From assembly GCA_027297005.1 (NCBI GenBank), contig JAPUIN010000057.1, positions 1 through 8,443 of the forward strand: 8,443 nt of DNA, read 5' to 3'. The notes beneath the pieces are model-generated. The model saw nothing but the letters and a program-made list of their open reading frames with translations, made no database searches and was not told the DNA's origin. Below are positions 5,163-8,443 of this stretch, piece after piece (the first letter of the stretch is position 1; every line of letters starts with the position of its first letter). The DNA comes from Acidobacteriota bacterium (GTDB taxonomy: Bacteria; Acidobacteriota; Polarisedimenticolia; Gp22-AA2). The translations under genes were made by a program, and so were the position numbers.

Positions 5163-6254
5163 TTGAGATCCGCAAGAGATCGCCAGCGTGGACTGAAGAT
5201 CGTGGCGCTCGGCGGCGGCACCGGACTCCCGGTTCTGCTGCGCGGCCTGAAGCGTTCGCTCGCCGAGGTCGACTCGCTGACCGCCATCGTGACGGTGAGC
5301 GATGACGGAGGCAGCAGCGGCCGGCTACGCCGGGATTTCAACGTGCTGGCGATGGGCGATATCCGCAACTGTCTCGTTGCGCTGTCGGAGAACGAGCCGC
5401 TCATGTCGCGACTGTTCCAGTACCGCTATCCGGGGCACAAGGGTCTGGCAGGGCACTCGGCCGGCAATCTGATCCTGACCGCGCTCGCGGCCTGCAGCCG
5501 CTCCTGGCTCAAGGCTATCGAGACTTCAGGAGAAGTCCTGGCCATCCGCGGACGGATCCTTCCCGCGACGCTCGAGAACGTCGTCCTGCGAGCCCGGCTC
5601 GAGAACGGACGGCGCGTGAGCGGCGAGTCGCGCATCTCCCGCTCCACGTCGCGAATCATCGACCTCACCACCGATCCTCCCCTGCCGCCCCCCGCTCCCG
5701 GGCTCCTCACCGCGTTGCGCGAGGCCGATCTGATCGTCCTTGGTCCGGGAAGCCTGTTCACGAGCGTGCTGCCCAACCTCCTCGTCCGGGGAGTGGCCGG
5801 CGAGATCGCCCGCTCGCGCGCCGCGCGCGTCCTGGTCGGCAACCTGATGACACAGCCGGGAGAGACCGACGACTTTACCTCCGCTGATCACCTCGAGGCG
5901 ATCGCATCGATCGCGGGTAGAGGGCTGCTCGACTACTATCTGGCCAACGGCAGTGCGATCCGGCCGCAGCTGTGCCGCCGCTACGCCGCCGACGGGGCCC
6001 GGCCAGTGCGCTTCGAACGAGGACCGATCGAGCGCGTCGGCGTCGTGCCGGTGATCCGCGATCTCCTGAGCAAGGACCCCGCCCTTCTCAAGATCCGCCA
6101 TCACGAAGGGAAGCTGGCCCGCGCGCTCCTGAGCATCGCGTGCCGCCACCAAGGGATCCACGCTACCCCGACTCCGCGGGCCGCCCGTACTACGCGCCGC
6201 TCCCGCTCCCCGCGCCGCTCCCCGCACCGCTCCCGCTCCCCCCGCGCAGCCTAG
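5163..6254 (+). CDS. yvcK: YvcK/CofD-like family protein (gluconeogenesis factor) with Arg-Ser-rich tail
   Basis: From TTG 5163 the product is 363 residues. Family motifs run in order: LKIVALGGGTG (11-21), TVSDDGGSSGRLR (44-56), GDIRNCL (65-71), GHSAGNL (97-103), LGPGSLFTSVLPNLL (193-207), NLMTQPGETD (227-236), and RHHEGKLARALLSI (312-325), which is the usual end of the family. The Rossmann-like fold is related to CofD, and Bacillus YvcK binds UDP-sugars and is needed for growth on gluconeogenic carbon sources and for cell-wall homeostasis. It is cytoplasmic. After about residue 328 comes an extra ~35-residue tail rich in Arg, Ser and Pro, encoded by a C-rich repeat; it is not part of the family core. 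TTG 5163 is preferred because AGGA lies 7 bases upstream and little precedes the first motif. GTG 5115 is an alternative. It stands 104 bp after the GWxTD stop. Confidence 0.9.
   Translation: MRSARDRQRGLKIVALGGGTGLPVLLRGLKRSLAEVDSLTAIVTVSDDGGSSGRLRRDFNVLAMGDIRNCLVALSENEPLMSRLFQYRYPGHKGLAGHSAGNLILTALAACSRSWLKAIETSGEVLAIRGRILPATLENVVLRARLENGRRVSGESRISRSTSRIIDLTTDPPLPPPAPGLLTALREADLIVLGPGSLFTSVLPNLLVRGVAGEIARSRAARVLVGNLMTQPGETDDFTSADHLEAIASIAGRGLLDYYLANGSAIRPQLCRRYAADGARPVRFERGPIERVGVVPVIRDLLSKDPALLKIRHHEGKLARALLSIACRHQGIHATPTPRAARTTRRSRSPRRSPHRSRSPRAA
6197..6241. repeat. C-rich direct repeat encoding the YvcK tail
   Basis: CCGCTCCCGCTCCCC occurs at 6197-6211 and again at 6227-6241, a 30-bp period, with the related CCGCTCCCCGC between them. 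In frame it encodes RSRSPRRSPHRSRSP. This looks like slippage-expanded low-complexity sequence. Confidence 0.8.
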
Positions 6255-6353
6255 GAGCCTGACCGAGTATTGGGTGGGGCCGCGTTCGGGACGCCGCACC
6301 GCCGGGGTACTCCATGGGGCCCCGCCAGTCGCCTGGCATACAATAGAGGGCAC

Positions 6354-6905
6354 ATGAAACTCAACCTGAGCGACGAGCCGATCACAGCTGAACTCCTGGC
6401 CGACTCGCTGCAGCGCACCGGCTCCGCGATCATTGCGGTCAATGGAAACAGCATGTACCCGACGCTGCAGATGGGCTGGCGCGTCCACCTCGAGCCGTCC
6501 CGCGGTGAGGATCTCCGAATCGGAGAGATTGCCGTCTTCCGCGGCGAGCACTACCTGACGATTCACCGCCTGATCTGGCGCGAGAACGAATCCGGGGTCG
6601 ACAGGCTCGTCTTCCGAGGTGACTACAACCGCATCCGTGAGCGGGTGGAGCCTTCCTCCGTCATCGGCCGGGTGATCGCGATCGAGATTCCCTCACGGGA
6701 TCATGGAGTGGAGAAGATTGTGCCGATCGGGGCCGATGTCCTGACCCACTTTTATCGGCTGGCGCATTTCCTCGTCCGGGCCCTCCAGCCGATCCTCCCG
6801 AAGCGGACCGGCACCTCCCCACCCGGGCGCATGGGAAGGATGGCCCGGAGCCTCTTGCGCGGGGCGGAGAGAACCCTGTCGGTCTTCCTCCCCCAGAGAC
6901 GCTAG
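6354..6905 (+). CDS. S24/S26-type serine peptidase (signal-peptidase-like), no obvious N-terminal membrane anchor
   Basis: The 183-residue protein matches the S26/S24 peptidase core. VNGNSMYPTLQMGWRV at 29-44 carries the nucleophile Ser33. RIGEIAVFRG (55-64) follows, then TIHRLI with His71, VFRGDYN (86-92) and SVIGRVIAIE (102-111). His in the IHR motif, rather than the Lys of the main bacterial signal peptidases, resembles the SipW or archaeal-eukaryotic Ser-His type. Unlike those enzymes it has no transmembrane segment before the catalytic Ser. The C-terminal part is amphipathic and basic (about 127-183) and might touch the membrane. Its substrate is unknown; an exported-protein processing enzyme or a soluble self-cleaving relative are both possible. 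The start is ATG 6354, with AGAGGG ending 3 bases upstream. It lies 99 bp after yvcK, and no partner gene hints at its target. Confidence 0.75.
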   Translation: MKLNLSDEPITAELLADSLQRTGSAIIAVNGNSMYPTLQMGWRVHLEPSRGEDLRIGEIAVFRGEHYLTIHRLIWRENESGVDRLVFRGDYNRIRERVEPSSVIGRVIAIEIPSRDHGVEKIVPIGADVLTHFYRLAHFLVRALQPILPKRTGTSPPGRMGRMARSLLRGAERTLSVFLPQRR

Positions 6906-6930
6906 TCTCCCACTGGCGCGGACGCCGTCC

Positions 6931-6946
6931 GGATCCCCACCGATCC
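6931..6946 (+). terminator. Weak hairpin followed by T-rich sequence after the S26-type peptidase gene
   Basis: GGATC (6931-6935) and GATCC (6942-6946) form a 5-bp stem with a 6-base loop, followed by T-rich but interrupted sequence to about 6964. A second small stem (CGGAC 6919-6923 with GTCCG 6927-6931) overlaps it by one base. At best this is a weak terminator. Confidence 0.25.
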
Positions 6947-6979
6947 TCTGATTTCCTTTGATTTAGCCCCCTCTCCGGC

Positions 6980-7007
6980 TTGACTCTCGATCGTCCAAAT
7001 TTATATT
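6980..7007 (+). promoter_or_regulatory. Sigma-70 promoter for the sigma-54 activator gene
   Basis: TTGACT (6980-6985), a 16-bp spacer and TATATT (7002-7007) match consensus at five of six bases each. Initiation near 7014 gives a leader of about 50 bases. A perfect TTGACA at 7006-7011 overlaps it, but no good -10 follows at the proper distance. Confidence 0.6.
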
Positions 7008-7046
7008 GACACGTTGTAGCCGCGGTGTAAGGGGACTAAACCGCTC

Positions 7047-7054
7047 GGAGGGGG
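7047..7054 (+). promoter_or_regulatory. Ribosome binding site of the sigma-54 activator gene
   Basis: GGAGGGGG lies 8 bases before ATG 7063, which begins MKNILVAEDD, the normal start of a receiver domain. This decides the start against the in-frame GTG at 7006. Confidence 0.75.
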
Positions 7055-7062
7055 ACAGCCAG

Positions 7063-8436
7063 ATGAAAAACATCCTGGTGGCGGAGGACGATCGGTCCCT
7101 TCGGGAGAGCCTGGCTCAGGCGATGAGCCGCAGCGGCTGCAAGGTTCAGGTTGCCCAGACCGGCCAGGAAGCGCTCGAGAAGATCGAGAAGCAGGTGTTC
7201 GACCTCGTCGTGGCAAGCCACAAGCTGACCGGCGCCGACGGCATGGAGGTCCTCAAGAAGGCCCGCTCCACCAACAGCCGCACCGTCGTCATCGTCACCG
7301 GAGAGAACGGTTCCGGCGCTGCCGAAGCGATGCGCTCCGGCGCCTACGACTACGTGCTGAAGTCGCTGTCGGTGGAGGCGCTTGAGCTGAAGATCCAGAG
7401 GGCGCTGGAGCATCAGAGGCTCGTCGCGCGCCTCAACACGATGACCGAGCCGCGGGGGGGGGAGGTCCCCGACCGCTATGGGCTCATCGGCTCCTCCTCG
7501 GTCATTAAGGAAATATTCCGGGTCATCGACAAGGTCGCCGTTTCGAACGCGACTGTCCTGATCCAGGGGGAGACCGGCACCGGCAAAGAGCGGGTCGCCG
7601 AGGCGATTCACCGGCTCTCACCACGTTGCGATGCCCCGTTCGTCCGGATGAACTGGGCCTCCCTGCCCGACAACCTCCTCGAGAGCGAGTTGTTCGGGCA
7701 CGAGAAAGGGGCCTTCACCGGCGCCGATCAGATGCGGAACGGCCGATTCGAGCTGGCCAACGACGGGACGCTGTTCCTCGACGAGGTCGGCAACATGAGT
7801 GCCAACACCCAGGCGAAGGTGCTGCGCGCCATTCAGAACCAGGAGTTCGAGCGCCTGGGCGGAAGCCGAACCATCAAGGTCGATGTCCGGATCATCGCCG
7901 CGACGAACATCAACCTGGAAGCCGCCATCAAGGAAGGGCGGTTCCGCGAGGATCTGTACTACCGCCTGAACGTCGTCAACATCGGCGTCCCGGCGCTCAG
8001 GGAACGGGTGGAGGACATCGTCCCGCTGGCCGAGCACTTTCTGAAGCACTTCGCCCGTGAGCTGGGGCGCAAAGTCAATGCCTTCTCCCCGGACGCCGTC
8101 AAACGCCTGCAGGAGCACAGATGGCCTGGCAACGTCCGCGAGCTCGAGAACAGCGTCGAGCGCGCCGTCCTGATGTGCGAGGAGGACGTCATCGGCCCGG
8201 TCGACCTGACCCTCCTCGATCGTGAACACTCGATCAACATGACGCCGCAACTGGCTGCCGAGCTCCTGAACCTCGAGTCGCTGGAGAAGACGGCGGTCCT
8301 GGAAGCCCTCAAACGCAGCAACTGGATCCAGACGGAAGCGGCCAAGCTCCTCGGGATCAGCAGCCGCGTAATGAACTACAAGGTCCACAAGCACGGGATC
8401 ACGCACGGCCGCTGGAGCAAGAACCGCCAGAACTAG
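7063..8436 (+). CDS. Sigma-54-dependent activator of the NtrC family with a non-canonical receiver domain
   Basis: The 457-residue protein has the NtrC layout: receiver domain (about 1-118), AAA+ sigma-54 interaction domain (about 140-380) and Fis-type helix-turn-helix (about 404-446). The ATPase is intact: Walker A GETGTGKE at 169-176, the sigma-54-contacting GAFTGA at 216-221, Walker B TLFLDE at 236-241, and RFREDLYYRLNV with arginine-finger candidates at 293-304. The DNA-binding end reads EAAKLLGISSRVMNYKVHKHGI. The receiver keeps the acidic pair D9 D10, T79 and K100, but the phosphorylation site is Ser52: FDLVVASHKLTGADG aligns with the usual DLVVSD-x-K-L-P-G-x-D-G. The Pro after Lys100 is also lost. 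It may therefore work without phosphorylation or bind a ligand or partner. It should open sigma-54 promoters by ATP hydrolysis; targets are unknown. No histidine kinase is next to it on the left, and the right side is outside the window. Confidence 0.93.
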   Translation: MKNILVAEDDRSLRESLAQAMSRSGCKVQVAQTGQEALEKIEKQVFDLVVASHKLTGADGMEVLKKARSTNSRTVVIVTGENGSGAAEAMRSGAYDYVLKSLSVEALELKIQRALEHQRLVARLNTMTEPRGGEVPDRYGLIGSSSVIKEIFRVIDKVAVSNATVLIQGETGTGKERVAEAIHRLSPRCDAPFVRMNWASLPDNLLESELFGHEKGAFTGADQMRNGRFELANDGTLFLDEVGNMSANTQAKVLRAIQNQEFERLGGSRTIKVDVRIIAATNINLEAAIKEGRFREDLYYRLNVVNIGVPALRERVEDIVPLAEHFLKHFARELGRKVNAFSPDAVKRLQEHRWPGNVRELENSVERAVLMCEEDVIGPVDLTLLDREHSINMTPQLAAELLNLESLEKTAVLEALKRSNWIQTEAAKLLGISSRVMNYKVHKHGITHGRWSKNRQN

Positions 8437-8443
8437 CGCGCCT

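Noticed and set aside
6339..6344. TACAAT as a -10 box for the S26-type peptidase gene
   Set aside because: There is no -35 element at the proper distance, and transcription would start within about 3 bases of the ATG, removing the ribosome site.
6270..6353. TTG 6270 as the start of the S26-type peptidase
   Set aside because: The added residues show no family similarity or membrane segment, whereas ATG 6354 has AGAGGG just upstream.
7006..7062. GTG 7006 as the start of the sigma-54 activator
   Set aside because: It overlaps the probable -10 box, and a strong ribosome site directs initiation at ATG 7063, the normal receiver-domain start.
5526..8406. Long minus-strand open frames antisense to yvcK (5526-6566) and to the sigma-54 activator (7036-7611 and 7618-8406)
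   Set aside because: They lie opposite well-conserved proteins, show no family motifs, and lack start signals of their own.
1..8443. Mobile elements, CRISPR arrays, tRNA or rRNA genes, toxin-antitoxin or defence genes
   Set aside because: I looked for spaced repeats, transposase or integrase motifs and RNA gene signatures on both strands and saw none.

Overview
This is a GC-rich bacterial chromosomal segment with ordinary housekeeping and regulatory genes. There is no phage, insertion sequence, CRISPR array, tRNA or rRNA that I can see. The organism looks like a Gram-negative-type bacterium with an exported proteome. A GWxTD-domain protein, which is abundant in Acidobacteriota and some neighbouring phyla, together with small zinc-ribbon proteins and a sigma-54 activator, points towards Acidobacteriota or a related uncultured soil or sediment lineage. 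That assignment is inference from gene content only.

Layout. Bases 1-1031 hold the 3' end of gpmI (phosphoglycerate mutase) followed 6 bp later by a ComF-family phosphoribosyltransferase, probably one transcript. A zinc-ribbon (zf-TFIIB-like) gene runs towards it on the minus strand (1064-1525). A 307-bp divergent intergenic region carries a promoter for each flanking gene. Next is an exported cyclophilin-type peptidyl-prolyl isomerase (1833-2825), which converges on an unrecognised cysteine-rich protein on the minus strand (2861-3316). The divergent partner of that gene is the GWxTD gene (3481 or 3649 to 5058). Then follow yvcK (about 5163-6254), an S24/S26-type serine peptidase (6354-6905) and a sigma-54-dependent response regulator (7063-8436). 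The last gene ends 7 bases before the window does.

Several intergenic regions contain good matches to the sigma-70 -35/-10 consensus with 16-17 bp spacers (1709-1737, 3341-3369, 3424-3452, 5073-5101, 6980-7007). Most genes therefore seem to be separate transcription units rather than one pathway operon. I see no single new multi-gene system.

Three points most deserve a second look. (1) The GWxTD gene has a promoter, a Shine-Dalgarno site and an in-frame ATG upstream of its open frame, but one amber codon at 3577-3579 interrupts what would be its signal peptide. (2) The receiver domain of the sigma-54 activator has serine where the phosphorylated aspartate should be. (3) The exported cyclophilin has lost several residues that line the canonical active site. 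Smaller curiosities are a shared 14-bp extended -35 motif in two promoters, a 15-bp tandem duplication in the unrecognised gene, and an Arg-Ser-rich tail on YvcK encoded by a C-rich repeat.
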